A stretch of DNA of 64,000 nt from Pyropia yezoensis (GCA_009829735.1 CM020620.1:19256020-19320019), one strand, 5' to 3'. Positions 22,301-31,530 are shown, counted from the first letter of the stretch. The notes: a model not told the origin generated them from the sequence alone. A program made the numbers and translations.

Positions 22301-25300
22301 ATGTTCGCAGCAATGCGAAGGTTCTTCTACTGGCCAGCAATGGCCGTCGACGTGGTCGACCACGTAAGGGGATGCCACCCCTGTGCGCGTAACCGCATGA
22401 GTCTACATAGGCAGGCGTCTGCCATGAAGCTATTCCCACCCGATGGGCCCAACGAGCAAGTCGCTATCGACATACTCGGGCCACTTCCGGTAACGGAAGA
22501 AGGGAACAGGTACATCCTGGTCATGTCTGACCGCTTCACTAAGCTGTCAAGAGCGGCAGCCATCCCGAATGATACGGCATACACGATCATGAACGCAGTG
22601 GTTGACCACTGGATCAGTGCATACGGAGTCATGAAGCAACTCCTCTCCGATAACGGAGCAAACCTTACGTCGGCATTCTGCACGAAGGTCCTGGGCATGT
22701 TCGGTATCGAACCACGTCGGGCATCCGACTACCACCCGCAGTCCAACGGGCAGGTGGAGCGGTTCAACCGCACCATCGTCAAGATGCTACAGTGCTACGT
22801 GGCAGAGCACACGAACACTTGGGACAGGCTTCTGTCCGTACTCACCCTGGCATACAATGCCAGGCCACATCGGAGCACAAACATTGCTCCGCTGGAGTGG
22901 GTCATGCCACTAGGCGTCGGTAACCTGACGCTGCCACCCGGCAGGTGCACTCGGTATGATACACCGAAGGGCCGACCCGCCGAACGCATCCACCTAGCTT
23001 GGTTGGCCAAGCTATCGTGGATGATTCCTAAGCTCAAGGGTGCCCTTGACAGAACACAACTTCGGTATAAGAAGAACTTCGACGCCCGACTACGGGTGCG
23101 CAACGCAACCCTGGTAACAGGTGACTGGGTCTATATCAGACACCAGAAGTTCCGAGGGAACAAGCTTATGCAACCGGTCAAGGGACCGTACCAGATCCTC
23201 CACAGAGATGACCACTCTGTTATCTTACACTCCGATACGGAGATCCAACGCATCAGTATGAATGATGTCACACCTGCTCCGAAGCCGGAACAGCCTCAGC
23301 CGGTACCGGCTGGGTTGCTACATGAAGCTCTTACAACCCACCGGTCGGATGACCCGGTGGGACCGGATGGGATTCCATACCAAGTAGAGAGCGTGGTCGG
23401 ACACACCGACCCGGACATACCAGGACCCTGGTACGTCAAGGTTATGTGGGTCGGATACGACTCACCCACCTGGGAACAGGCGGCGAATATACCCCGCCAA
23501 CTACTCATGCCTTACATGAGGCGACGACGCCTACTGTAACAACCCAACCGACACCGACTTCGGCTGTTGGGGGGTGAGGCTTATACCTACTAAGTAGGGT
23601 GTGACATGGTTACGGCAGACTTAGGTTTCTAAGTCAAATCAGACTTAGGTTTCTAAGTCGAACCAAGCTTAGGTAACTAAGTAGAGCTAAGCTTAGGTAA
23701 CTAAGTAAAAACCTGAACCTTAATAAGTTAACTTAAAGGTAAAGGCTAACTCCGATAATATCGAAGTAACTAGGGAGCTTACACGGGAGGATGACCTCCC
23801 CAAGCCAAGACACAAAGTGAGGGAGGATAACCTCCCCAAGCATGAACCAACCGGAAGAAGTTGGGCGGGAGGCAAGGCACCACTGAGCCAGAAGGGGTAC
23901 TCCCCAGGGCAGCAAACAGAGGCAAGCAATGCCCCCAGCGGGGGATGAGTTTATACTCACTACTACCCGGCTACCATAAGGGTTGCCGGGGCCCTCTCCC
24001 GCACAAACAATAGCACTCCTCAGTGGGTAGACCCACTGCTCGAGGGAGGCCACTCACGCGTAAGCGCGTAGACCTCCGTGCTCCACCGGTCGGCAACGTC
24101 ACGACGGTCGACCACCCGAGTTACCTCGGTGCATAGCTGGACGAGGGTGCTGCGGCCGGCCTCCACGTCCTCCGGAGCTTTCTGGAGGCGGTCCAGCACG
24201 CCACCAAAGCAACGCGCTGACCCAACCAGCGCAGCACCTGGGGGGATATCCCCCCAGCTAACAGAGAGATCCCCACGCATTGCGCGGGTAACAAGGGCGT
24301 CAACGCCCTCATACCAGAGACGGGGACCCCCGTCATGTAGGACAGGGGCGGGAGGTGACACTGGCGCAGCCAGAGGAGCCACAGGAGCCGACACGGCTAC
24401 CACCGGAGCCGGTGGCACTTGATATGAGGCCCGGTAGGACCCTACCGAAGGGGCTCCACCGTAACCACGGCGGTACTCCGCCCGACGACGGGACACCTCA
24501 CGCTCCCCACCCACAGAGCCCCACTCTCGGGGACGACGGCCAACCGCCGCCGGCATCGGGTTACCGAACCACGGAGCAAGGACCTGAAGAGGGTCATGGA
24601 TAACCATGGGAATACCCAGGTCAGGAACGGCCTCGGTGGACGCCCACCCATGGCAACTAGGCTCACCCGGCTGAGTACGCCGGACACGCAACGAGTGACG
24701 AGGCAAGGGGGAAGCCCCAGCCTGCGGGTCCCGGTACGGGGGAAGGTCCAACACCCCAGCCCAGTTCACGGCATCGTGAACAGCCAGCAGGGCTTCGAAC
24801 TCCCGGGCCAACCCGGTCTTGGCGGCTATCAGATCCACGCCCAACTGCGCGATGTGCCGACGGACACCCGTCAAAAGTTGAAACAGACGACCCTGCCGGC
24901 GGACGGACAGCAAGAAGGATGAAGCCTGCCCGAGGGTAACCTCAAGGGTGAAGGTACCCTGCAACGGGTGGACCGGTCGCGAGGCCAACACACTCCCGAA
25001 GTAGCGGAGGCAGGAGCCGGTGTCAAACCGGAAAGCAGGGGCGGGTTCCCACCCCTCCTGCCATAGCGGCGGGCGCACGGGAGTGTATACCGGAGCACGA
25101 CCGTTGCCGGTCTGCAACGCACACGTTATATCCGTGCGGAACGCATCGGCCATGACACCATGGTTACGTCGCCAACTCGACGCCGACTTCAACCCCGCCA
25201 TGGGCGGGTAGGGAGCCGTCAACGACAGATACGGGGGTTCCCCCGGGTAGTAGTCAAAGTCGGGATACCGACCGGTACGGCTCACCGTCTCCCCAAACGC

Positions 25301-28300
25301 AACCGGCTCCGCCGCCGCCGCAATCCCCCGAGCACTAGCCGGGTAGTCAATCTCCCGCGGCAACGCGGGGGCAATCAAGTCGCAGACCCCGAAGTTGGGG
25401 TCGAGGTAGACCTCACCCCGTCCCACCCGGGTGCGCCAGAGCTGCGCATGCCGGTCGTCCGGCTGACTCAGGATCCAATGGTGTTCCACCCGGACCGCGT
25501 TCGGCTGGTTGACCAGCCGCACCAACTCCCGCTCCCAGCACGGGTCCACCTTGACGCGCCGGGAGGATTCTCCACGGGGATGCACCAGGTGGAAGTCCAC
25601 CCGCATACGCCCATCGGACTCCATCGACTCTTGCACCGTGAGGCCTCGAACCCGAGCCACCAAGTCGGACACCGACATGGCGGGTTGACCCGCCGCCACG
25701 GCGACGCCGCCACCCAACGGGGCAACCCGGGCAGGACCAGGAAGAATCGGGGGCGCCGGGGGACGCACCACCGGCAGAGGGGCCGACGTCGGAGATGGAC
25801 GAGGCCGAGGAGGAAGAAGAAGGGCGGGCGCCCGCCCGGAGTAACTCCCGGTGTCAACCGCCATGGGAGAAGGAGCGTCTTGACCGCTCGACGCCCGCGG
25901 CACCGCAGGTACGGCACCGGCGCCGGCACCACCCGTCGGCGTAGCCCCCGCCTCGGAAGGGGAAGGCACTTGGACAGCCTCCGGAGCCGGAGCCCCGGCC
26001 TTGCGGACACCCGCACCGTCTTGACCCGCCGCACCGGGTGTCGCACCGCCACCACCACCCGCGTCAACGTCGGGACCGCCTCGAGGAGTCACCGCCCGGA
26101 CACCCGGACCACCTTGACCAGCCGGAGTCGGCTGCGGGTCGCGACCTCCGCCGCAGGGCGGACCATCTTGAGGTACCTGCGGTGAGCCGGCACCGGCACC
26201 AGGCCCCATCCGGGCAGCCGGCAGAAAGGGGGTAGAAGCCGCCACGCGCGGTTGACCGCCGGGTTGACCTCCGGCCGACGGCACCGTCGTGCCGCTGCAC
26301 ACGGACGACAGTCCTCCGGCCGACAGACGGACGGACACCGCAGGCCCGTCGTCGTCAGACGAGCTCACCCCGTAACGCGCGGCGTCGGGACCGACAGGCG
26401 CGTCGTCCTCCATCTCCTCCCCGATCAGGAGGTCTTCCTCCTCTTCAAGCACCTGGGGATAGGACATGATAACGGGTGCGGAGTCCCCCGCGCCCACAAG
26501 CCGTCGACGGCTACAACCCGGTACGGTGGGATAACCGGGACGAGCCAGGGAAGCGCGGACACCCGCGCTTATGACCACAAACGGCCACGAGAAGCGCCGC
26601 AGGCACGCGGGTCGACCCGCGCCCCACGGGGCTACGACCGCGCTCCACCCAGGCACCTGGGCGGGACGGGGCCACACCCACACACGGGGTAAGTAAGGGG
26701 GGTCACCCCCAACCGCCCCCACGCAACGCGGGCAGCCCCCGCCCCCCACTCAATCGTCCACACGAGAGGGGCCCCCCTACCACCAGGCACCTGGTGGCGG
26801 ATCCGCTTGCACCACCCCTCGGAAAGGGGGGGCGTGAACAGCAACCCGCATCGGGAATTTAACGGTCCGGAAAACGGATCGTGTGTGTGTACCACGCAAA
26901 GGGGGGCACCCCCCTGAGACAACCTCGAAAAGGGGTGTCTGTCGCGACGGGGCGCAAAGCCCCACCCGACGGGTAAACGGTCACGCGACCCACTTACATT
27001 CGGTACCCCGAATGCAACTCGACCCGAGGACGGGCCGAATCTAAGGGGGGGATATGTAGCAATATGGTTGTCCGTATTGTGACCCTAATATCAGGGGGGC
27101 TACTTCTAACCCTTAACTTTCAATTTGATAGTTCGTACTGGTCACGGTATCTATAAGTTACGTATGACCAGAGGGACTTGCATCTTGGGGTGGAGGGTAG
27201 TTAGTAGTGTCTCCGAGGGTTTATAACGAGGGGGCCGGTGGCGAATCCACCTCCGGCCAAGGTAGAACAACAAACCCCTCCCATTTGGGCTCCCATCTTG
27301 GTCCCGTGGCTTGCGCTCCAAGGACAGCAACCTTGGCCTCCCGGTGACGTTGGTGCCGATCCCCCTAGGTGAGTGTTCCCTGAGAGTGGACGCGCGACGG
27401 ATCCCTATTGTGCTACAACTATCCCGGGTCCCGGCGACTTGCCGACCTTCACGTGGGACGCTGTGGCAACTCGCCCACCGTACCTCCACGAGGCCGATCC
27501 GCACACTCATCACTTTGATGTGCGGATGGAGAAAGACTTCCGGCGAGGTCCCTACTTGGTGACCTCGGCTCAACTTGAGTTTCCTCAACAGTCTGCTGCC
27601 AGTAAGGAGCAGTACTATCCGAAGAAGCCCGAGTGGTGGCCTCAAGTTGAGGTCCCCTACGGGTTCCCGGCGTTGTTGCCCCGGTTGCTTGACCACTTCG
27701 GCTCCGTCATGTTGACGGCTGGCCCTGATCACCTGGTGTGGGCCATGTTGGCCACCCAGTGGCTCCTCGAGGTCATGTCGACCTGGGTGTCCTGTGTTCA
27801 GCGGCGGGGGATGCTCTGGCATCTCCCCCTCCGGCTCATCCAGGGTTTGGAACAGCTCACCCCTCAGCTAGTTGCTGAGGGGTGCTCATCAGGACAACTC
27901 ACTCTACTTGAGGAGATGCTCCGGCTCCATAAGTTTATCGAGTGGGAGAGCATTGAGCACAAGTTGCGCCGCCCCACTCGTGGGCCCAAGGACGATGGCG
28001 CACTTCGCCAGTTCGTGTGGGTCGCTCGTGAACTTCACGACGGCCGTGTGGTCCTACGAGAGGGGTTGGGCATCGGAGACTACCCGTATGCCCCGGGGGT
28101 GGATCGCCACACTGCGCCACCCCCAGACAAGCCCATAGTTATGGCCGTGCCGTCCTATGATGACCACATGACTCAACCCACTGCGGGAGCCCCAAGTCGG
28201 GGTCGCAGTTACACCCGGGCACCGCCACCTCGGCGGGCCCCTCCGCTTCCTCCTGTTCCTTTCCAACCTCACGGGAACATCCCGATCAGCGTGGCCGTGG

Positions 28301-28941
28301 AGTCTTCCACCCCGGTGTCCCCCAACTTGGGGGCCACCCTCCTGACGGTATACCCCAAGTTGGTGTTGCCGCCCACGCCTCTAACCTCAGAGATGATGAT
28401 CACCACGTTGGTGCGCACCATTTCCTGGTTGGCCGCGTCGACCGCAACCCTACAGAGTTCCGAGACTCCTCAACTTGAGGAGCGCGTTCGTACTGCAGTG
28501 GCGACCGCGAGTTGCGAGTCGGTGGCGGAGTTTATGACAGCCGAGTTGGCTCGTATTGGGGCTATTATGCCCCAGCCAGCCCCACTTGGGCGTGGCAAAC
28601 GTCGCGCGAGCCGGGCATACTCGCCTCCTCGCCGTCGTCGCCGACACTCTCGGCGCTCTCCCTCCGTGTCGGAAGACGAGTTGTCTTACTCCGTCTCGGA
28701 GTCCTCTACCCCGTCGGAGACGGAGTCTGTCCAGCGTCTGCGTCGCAAACTTGCGCGCAAGACCAGGCAGAAGAGTGGCCACGGTCGGCGCCACTTGCGC
28801 GACCGTGAGGGGCGCGACGGTTCCGACTTGGAGCCGCCGCCCCCTCCAACGGGTGGAAACCGTTATCGGCGTGGGTCTCGCCGCTCGCCTCCACGTGAGG
28901 GCGAGGGCCGTGGAGTGGGAGAGTCTAGCATGCGTGCCTAG
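10356..28941 (+). CDS. Antisense ORF of family A in copy A2, interrupted by the nested element
   Basis: Two pieces, 10356-10780 and 27423-28941 (27418-27422 is the second copy of the target duplication actat). Together they are 1944 nt, exactly the length of the uninterrupted copy at 33352-35295, with no frame break, so only the nested insertion disrupts it. Layout: acidic Gly/Pro-rich N-terminus, a folded-looking middle (residues about 100-400, with FRTDQFAFLDD, DVRMEKDFRRGPYL, LLDHFGSVML, RRGMLWHLPLRLI), a Pro/Arg-rich linker, and a basic Ser/Arg-rich tail. It runs opposite to gag-pol, converging on it. Function unknown. Confidence 0.85.
10781..11143 (+). repeat. 5' LTR of family-B element
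   Basis: 363 bp, TGTAGCAATATGG...TTGTGCTACA, direct repeat of 27055-27417. Confidence 0.96.
11145..11162 (+). other. Primer binding site of family-B element
   Basis: TGGTGGAGCAGCAGGGGA begins one base after the LTR. TGG at the start pairs with a tRNA CCA end. The identical 18-mer, in sense orientation, follows the 5' LTRs of family-A copies at 30736-30719 and 39609-39592. I cannot name the tRNA; it is not the usual initiator-Met pattern. Confidence 0.75.
11369..13552 (+). pseudogene. gag: gag of family B, one in-frame stop
   Basis: ATG at 11369 (ccATGt context). One frame throughout, interrupted by TAA at 12620-12622 (FGRRI then stop then ELDYELGKLLGEG), so a single codon separates it from a 727-codon gag. 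Capsid-like helical region about residues 230-480, a Pro-rich linker, and a CCHC zinc knuckle (CMLCGDPQHWVSSC: C-x2-C-x4-H-x4-C) near 13318-13362. The tail after the knuckle is Pro/Gly-rich. The stop may be a mutation, a sequence error or a recoded codon. Pol follows in the -1 frame after a 9-nt gap from the gag stop. Confidence 0.85.
13561..17727 (+). CDS. pol: pol of family B: protease, reverse transcriptase, RNase H, integrase, chromodomain
   Basis: 1388 codons, uninterrupted. Aspartic protease with D-T-G-A-G near residue 113; reverse transcriptase with FCIDYRRLN (about 480) and YLDD at 580-583; RNase H with DVDACD and TERECLGVIWA; integrase with an HHCC zinc region (HENPTAGHPGG...CHPCARN), catalytic D near 1033 (AIDILGPLP), D in LLSDNGAN and E in NGQVERFN; a GPY-type motif (KLMQPVKGPYQ); and a C-terminal chromodomain from about 1340 (VKVMWVGYDSPTWEQA). 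Domain order RT-RH-IN is that of Ty3/gypsy (Metaviridae). All catalytic residues I can check are present, so this copy may be functional. It is in the -1 frame relative to gag. Its sequence is packed with perfect short stem-loops (see findings). Confidence 0.95.
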   Translation: MTGGRWGHPSKPPRSTAGKAPRRARLSRRRINPRVHLPAPTTRRQGIDDQPPRLGGEDGKPLHVEPDKGPVQDARATPDIGVGHVLFTLENFKVSATLGVDPQSTRSYYPVLDTGAGPNLIRKDTLPDKWLPRVRVTRGPTIKDANGRLIRTTAAMSLQVTIGDLTTEVDFLVCETLSVPCILGCTFINVHVDAIRPGRRTVELQEADGTKRGHTAIVRDLTLQGSHVNVAEVYASVEPKTLRLDKRTRFEPLSETVLPVNCDLAGICRVQSNLRTYKRHGLTMANGLIDLPAGGSSLLVMANYRRKAVTLPKGTILGIAELYEGDILTPDKEGQVEPLEVLAVAETTERQQPDDGKPNPSAAPADLPPKDQEALKALAEADLDHLPPSVAEGVRRMLRKHDVMWTGGALGTIGATQHRIDLVPGARPARSQPHRAGPMQREIVDGEVKRMSEAKVIRPSMSEWGAPVVIVPKKDQTPRFCIDYRRLNLVTKKDSYPLPRMDECIDSLGEATVFTTIDCNAGYWQIPVADEDIPKTAFVCHSGVYEFLRMPFGLSNAPATFQRAIDIILSGVKWRNCLVYLDDVIVFSRNMDDHVQHVDEVLTLLRNAGVTLRLKKCAFFQQTVEYLGHQITPGKLGVLEANTRALRDARFPNTQTQLKSFLGMCNVYRRFVKDFARIAKPLTVLTSSTLPKVLQPPSPSEEEAFESLKRALLAPPVLALPHRRGTFVIDVDACDTQVGCTLLQGETLIGTDNVIPDLRPVGYFSRTLNPAERNYSATERECLGVIWAVQLLRPYLEGSRFIVRSDHEPLQWLLNLGDKDSDSHGRLARWRLKMAEHDYRTVYKAGSTHHLGDALSRLDTPSGDTRPVDEDIPVVPVCMVGNATQGMVDHTMAHLACPLTLADFREAQANDDDCKRHRANLLAGTAGIFSESEDGLIYRRAPADGRHQVVVPVSLRQAVMEREHENPTAGHPGGSRMFAAMRRFFYWPAMAVDVVDHVRGCHPCARNRMSLHRQASAMKLFPPDGPNEQVAIDILGPLPVTEEGNRYILVMSDRFTKLSRAAAIPNDTAYTIMNAVVDHWISAYGVMKQLLSDNGANLTSAFCTKVLGMFGIEPRRASDYHPQSNGQVERFNRTIVKMLQCYVAEHTNTWDRLLSVLTLAYNARPHRSTNIAPLEWVMPLGVGNLTLPPGRCTRYDTPKGRPAERIHLAWLAKLSWMIPKLKGALDRTQLRYKKNFDARLRVRNATLVTGDWVYIRHQKFRGNKLMQPVKGPYQILHRDDHSVILHSDTEIQRISMNDVTPAPKPEQPQPVPAGLLHEALTTHRSDDPVGPDGIPYQVESVVGHTDPDIPGPWYVKVMWVGYDSPTWEQAANIPRQLLMPYMRRRRLL
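17773..18040 (+). promoter_or_regulatory. Stem-loop array between pol and the antisense ORF of family B
   Basis: After the pol stop come CCTACTAAGTAGG (17773-17785), two GACTTAG-GTTT-CTAAGTC hairpins and two related CTTAG-GTAA-CTAAG units (17806-17895), then two GGGAGG...CCTCCC hairpins near 17972-18028. The array lies between two convergent ORFs, where a bidirectional 3'-end signal would be expected; that role is inference. The duplicate assembly copy has the same array at 23585-23850. Confidence 0.6.
18607..19106. other. Assembly gap, exactly 500 N
   Basis: 500 undetermined bases, a round placeholder size. The sequence left of it matches sequence ending about 24425, and the sequence right of it matches from 13301, so the two contigs overlap rather than abut. 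Confidence 0.99.
19107..24425 (+). other. Second assembly copy of 13301-18606 (likely unmerged contig overlap)
   Basis: Gag tail, pol and 3' region are repeated at an offset of 5812 bp. In the inspected parts, differences are nearly all one-base indels in homopolymers and cluster near the gap: in 19107-20310 and in 18230-18606. The interior, 20310 to about 24030, looks identical to its partner. This is the pattern of poorly polished contig ends rather than of an old biological duplication. Confidence 0.85.
19623..23539 (+). pseudogene. pol: pol of family B, duplicate assembly copy with frame breaks
   Basis: Same protein as 13561-17727. An extra t near 19673 and a missing c near 20307 break the frame, so it reads as 19623-20498 and 20378-23539. 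From 20378 on (1053 codons) it is the same as the first copy. Treat as the same gene unless long reads show a true tandem copy. Confidence 0.85.
24020..26467 (-). CDS. Antisense ORF of family B (815 aa)
   Basis: From ATG at 26467 (MSYPQVLEEEEDLLIGEEMEDD) the ORF runs 816 codons on the strand opposite to gag-pol and ends about 480 bp from the pol stop. N-terminal third acidic then Pro/Gly/Ala-rich; a folded-looking centre about residues 270-650 with HHWILSQPDDRHAQLWRTRV, YPDFDYYPGEPPYLSL, SCLRYFGSVLASRP, SFLLSVRRQGRLFQLL; an Arg/Pro-rich tail. Several of these line up in order with the family-A antisense protein (HFAFLDDDEV, LPTFTWDAVATRPPYLHE, LLDHFGSVMLTAG, WVSCVQRRGMLWHL). No known domain recognised. 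The C-terminus is uncertain because the first assembly copy (18240-18606) has indels there. Confidence 0.8.
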   Translation of the reverse strand: MSYPQVLEEEEDLLIGEEMEDDAPVGPDAARYGVSSSDDDGPAVSVRLSAGGLSSVCSGTTVPSAGGQPGGQPRVAASTPFLPAARMGPGAGAGSPQVPQDGPPCGGGRDPQPTPAGQGGPGVRAVTPRGGPDVDAGGGGGATPGAAGQDGAGVRKAGAPAPEAVQVPSPSEAGATPTGGAGAGAVPAVPRASSGQDAPSPMAVDTGSYSGRAPALLLPPRPRPSPTSAPLPVVRPPAPPILPGPARVAPLGGGVAVAAGQPAMSVSDLVARVRGLTVQESMESDGRMRVDFHLVHPRGESSRRVKVDPCWERELVRLVNQPNAVRVEHHWILSQPDDRHAQLWRTRVGRGEVYLDPNFGVCDLIAPALPREIDYPASARGIAAAAEPVAFGETVSRTGRYPDFDYYPGEPPYLSLTAPYPPMAGLKSASSWRRNHGVMADAFRTDITCALQTGNGRAPVYTPVRPPLWQEGWEPAPAFRFDTGSCLRYFGSVLASRPVHPLQGTFTLEVTLGQASSFLLSVRRQGRLFQLLTGVRRHIAQLGVDLIAAKTGLAREFEALLAVHDAVNWAGVLDLPPYRDPQAGASPLPRHSLRVRRTQPGEPSCHGWASTEAVPDLGIPMVIHDPLQVLAPWFGNPMPAAVGRRPREWGSVGGEREVSRRRAEYRRGYGGAPSVGSYRASYQVPPAPVVAVSAPVAPLAAPVSPPAPVLHDGGPRLWYEGVDALVTRAMRGDLSVSWGDIPPGAALVGSARCFGGVLDRLQKAPEDVEAGRSTLVQLCTEVTRVVDRRDVADRWSTEVYALTREWPPSSSGSTH
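27043..27054 (+). other. Polypurine tract of family-B element
   Basis: AAGGGGGGGATA directly before the 3' LTR; the expected plus-strand primer position. Confidence 0.8.
27055..27417 (+). repeat. 3' LTR of family-B element
   Basis: 363 bp, TGTAGC...GCTACA; differs from 10781-11143 at two positions that I could find (g/t in atccaccNccgg and t/a in ccccNtNggtg). Confidence 0.96.
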
Positions 28942-29052
28942 TTGGCAGCTGCCTTTGTTGTGAGAGTGTGAGGGTTAGGGCTGTAGTTAAAAGCCACTCT
29001 GCGTACCACTTCGACTTGAAGCACTCTCGTGGCACTGTTGCTCGGCCTTCCC

Positions 29053-30048
29053 TCACGTTGAGGGAGGGCTGTTAGGGTCTATCTCATTCCGGGCACAGTA
29101 CGCCCGGACCTTCTCAGCGGGAAGGTCCTCCACATACTCCCACGTATCATCCTTGGCTTTGTAGCCAAACCAACGCACCCTCAACATGAGGCGGTCAGTA
29201 TCTTCATCCCATCCGTGGTCGATGAACTTATCGAACACGTACTCCTGCGGGCCCTGTTTGGCCGCAGGCAGTGAGGGGAGGCGCCACGACTCCAACGCGC
29301 GTGCCCAAGCTGGGTCGCCTGCAGGCGGTGGTGCAACTTTGACCACGTCCTGTCCGTTCACTGTGCGGACCCCATCGTCACTTTCGATGGTGAAGCGCCG
29401 CCCATCAGTACGAAGGACCTGGTACGGTCCCTTCGTCTGGAATACCAACTTACCCCCAGTTGGGGTGTGTGAGTGAACCAACACCCAGTCACCCTGTTCG
29501 GGGACATACTTAGCGTTGCGCACCTTTTTGTCAAAGGTACGCTTGTGGCGCTTTTGTGCTTTGTCCATCTCAGCCCTGACTTTAGGGATGAGGTTTTCAA
29601 GCCTAGCAGCGAACTCCGCCTTACTCTCAGTAGGAGTAGGCGTACTGCCGCCATCCTCCCTAGTTGGGAGCGGCCGCCGCACGGCAATAGACCGCACGCG
29701 ACGGGGGGTCACAAAAGCGAGGGGTACTTCCCCGGTAGATGAGTGAACCTGCGAATTGTAGGCAGTGGTAAGAATAGAAATGTATTGGTCCCACGTTTTC
29801 ACAAGCTCACTCGCATAGTGGCGCAGCTGCCTAACAATAGTTTTGTTGAAGCGCTCCTTAACGAGGGCCCTTGAACGGGGCCCTCCCCTATACGGTTGTT
29901 GGCGTATAGGGGGTACACCGGGTTTCAACTCGATCCGGTGTTGGGTGGCTCTCATGAGTCCCAACTGACCATCCCACAACTTGTGATATTGGTCCAAGAG
30001 GCGTTCAACTTGAACCCTCAACCTGGGTGGAACACCCTCCATGTTCAC
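29053..30048 (-). pseudogene. pol: pol remnant of copy A2 with large internal deletion
   Basis: Starts in the region before the reverse transcriptase (TQHRIELKPGVPPIRQQPYRGG) and then jumps at about 29854 to the end of the integrase core (RFNKTIVRQLRHY), continuing to the intact chromodomain and stop at 29053. Essentially all of RT, RNase H and most of integrase are missing. The fusion is in frame and the junction shares a GAG codon with both parents. It cannot encode an active polymerase. Confidence 0.88.
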
Positions 30049-30059
30049 ACGGGGACGAG

Positions 30060-30708
30060 GAGAGGCGGCCGACTTGGCTTGGTGCTTCTCCTTTCCGGAC
30101 TTCGGGTCGCTACTCGCGCCCGCGTTGAGGGTGACCGCTACTGCCGGTCCCTCATGTTGGTCGATATAGCCGAACTTGGCTCCCGATCAAAGATACTTTC
30201 TTTGAGGGTGGCGGGGGTAGCAACTTGCTACGACCCCTGTCACAGGCTCGAGCCCATCACCGACGAGTGAAGGTCCGCCGTCCTCCACCCGCCTAGTTGG
30301 CGACGGCTCTATGCCGAAGTTGAATCCAACCCGAGTGGATCTCGCGGGGACAGTCCTCTCACCTTGGGACGTTCCCTTTGAGTGCACCACCCGGTGGCCG
30401 AAGTGCGAACCACCGGTCCGAGGAAGACCCTCAGGGTGAACACCCGACTGGGTCGGGGTGGCATACCGCCCGCACCGATACCCACGGCCCTGCTGGCTGG
30501 AGTGCCTCCAGCACCTCCGCGACCCCAGGTACACCCTGTGTCTGGCCAGTATTCAAAGGCGCCGGAGTAAAGTCGTCACCGGAGAGTTTCCCGAACGTCG
30601 GGAGGTCCGATCCAGCCGTGTTGGCTAACGATCCACACGACACAGTCCAAGACCACCGTTCCTCTGAGACAAAGGGCCCCCTACACCCGGGTGCACCCGG
30701 AGGTAAAG
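30060..30708 (-). pseudogene. gag: gag remnant of copy A2
   Basis: Reads the gag N-terminus of family A (SLANTAGSDLPTFGK..., compare 39492 in copy A1) in one frame and continues in another (RSTRVGFNFGIEPSPTR), then breaks off at about 30190 into sequence preceding the RT. Capsid, zinc knuckle and protease are absent. Confidence 0.75.
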
Positions 30709-30718
30709 TTTACCTCTG

Positions 30719-30736
30719 TCCCCTGCTGCTCCACCA
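30719..30736 (-). other. Primer binding site of copy A2
   Basis: Reverse complement TGGTGGAGCAGCAGGGGA, two bases from the 5' LTR; same 18-mer as in copy A1 and in family B. Confidence 0.75.
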
Positions 30737-30738
30737 AA

Positions 30739-31207
30739 TGTGGCAAAAACCACAAGCACACACGGTACCCAAGTTGGGGCGGTGTGCCAGGGCTGCCTCC
30801 CGTGTCGGGGGAACCGGAAGAAGTGCAAGTCGCACACACTCTGTCCCTGTTGTGGGGCAAACCCCCCACGGACAAACAAGAAGATGGTGTGTGGTCCAAC
30901 AGTTTCTTGGTCGGGACGGGGACGCAGGGCCAAGCCCCGCTGTCCCTCCCCTTATCCCCCCAGGGTCCACTCAGAATCTCGCCACTCAGAATCTCCCACC
31001 CCAGCACCTGCCCACCGGGCCACACGAAAATTCAAGACGATAAATGCAGAAAACCCTCAAATCCAAGTTGGATTTACTACTAAGCTAACTATCCCAAACT
31101 TAGGGAATATGGACCCAAATGCAGGGGGAGGAACGGATCAGGCTAGTGGCCTGCCGCCCCTTGCATGGCACGTGTTGCCCCCCTACCTGGGGGTCAATAC
31201 TGCCACA
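30739..31207 (-). repeat. 5' LTR of copy A2
   Basis: 469 bp, direct repeat of 9549-10017; followed by the target duplication gtaag at 31208-31212. Confidence 0.96.
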
Positions 31208-31530
31208 GTAAGCTCGCGCGAGAGAGGAAAGCATCAGCGGGAGGTAGCACTGTAGTGGAGTGAAGTGGACGTAAACACTGAGCTGCATTAAAAATGCTAC
31301 AAGCCACGGTAGCCGCCTGTGCCGCCGCGCACGCCGCGCTGCGACCCCCCATCGGGGTAGTGAAGCCACCCTTCGCGCTAGGGCCGCGCGCAAAGCGCGG
31401 CCGCTGCTGCCACCGGGGGGCACCCCCCTCCCGCCTCCACCCCCATTGCCGGCGGCGGCGGCGCAGCTGCCTGAAGATCCCGCCAACGCCCACGGCCAGG
31501 CGCCGCCGTCCCCCTCCCTCTCTCCAGGTG

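Larger units (their letters stand above)
10781..27417 (+). mobile_element. Family-B Ty3/gypsy chromovirus-like retrotransposon nested in copy A2
   Basis: LTRs 10781-11143 and 27055-27417 (363 bp each, TGTAGC...GCTACA, two substitutions seen) with target duplication actat at 10776-10780 and 27418-27422. Primer binding site 11145-11162, gag 11369-13552, pol 13561-17727, antisense ORF 26467-24020 and polypurine tract 27043-27054. The span of 16.6 kb includes a 500-N gap and an apparent duplicate of 5812 bp; removing that offset gives an element of about 10.8 kb. It inserted after A2 because it splits A2's antisense ORF. Confidence 0.95.
9549..31207 (-). mobile_element. Family-A Ty3/gypsy retrotransposon, copy A2 (split by family-B insertion)
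   Basis: Flanked by LTRs 9549-10017 and 30739-31207 (469 bp each, one substitution seen, t/c near 9866/31056) and by a perfect 5-bp target duplication gtaag (9544-9548 and 31208-31212). Sense strand is minus: primer binding site at 30719-30736 and polypurine tract at 10018-10030 (reverse complement gaggagaggggag). Contents from right to left: gag remnant, pol remnant, antisense ORF. A complete family-B element (10781-27417) is nested inside the antisense ORF. A2 cannot be autonomous because gag and pol carry large deletions. Confidence 0.96.

Noticed and set aside
13301..24425. True tandem duplication of the family-B retroelement
   Set aside because: Differences are homopolymer indels clustered at the gap, and the gap is exactly 500 N, so an assembly overlap explains it better.
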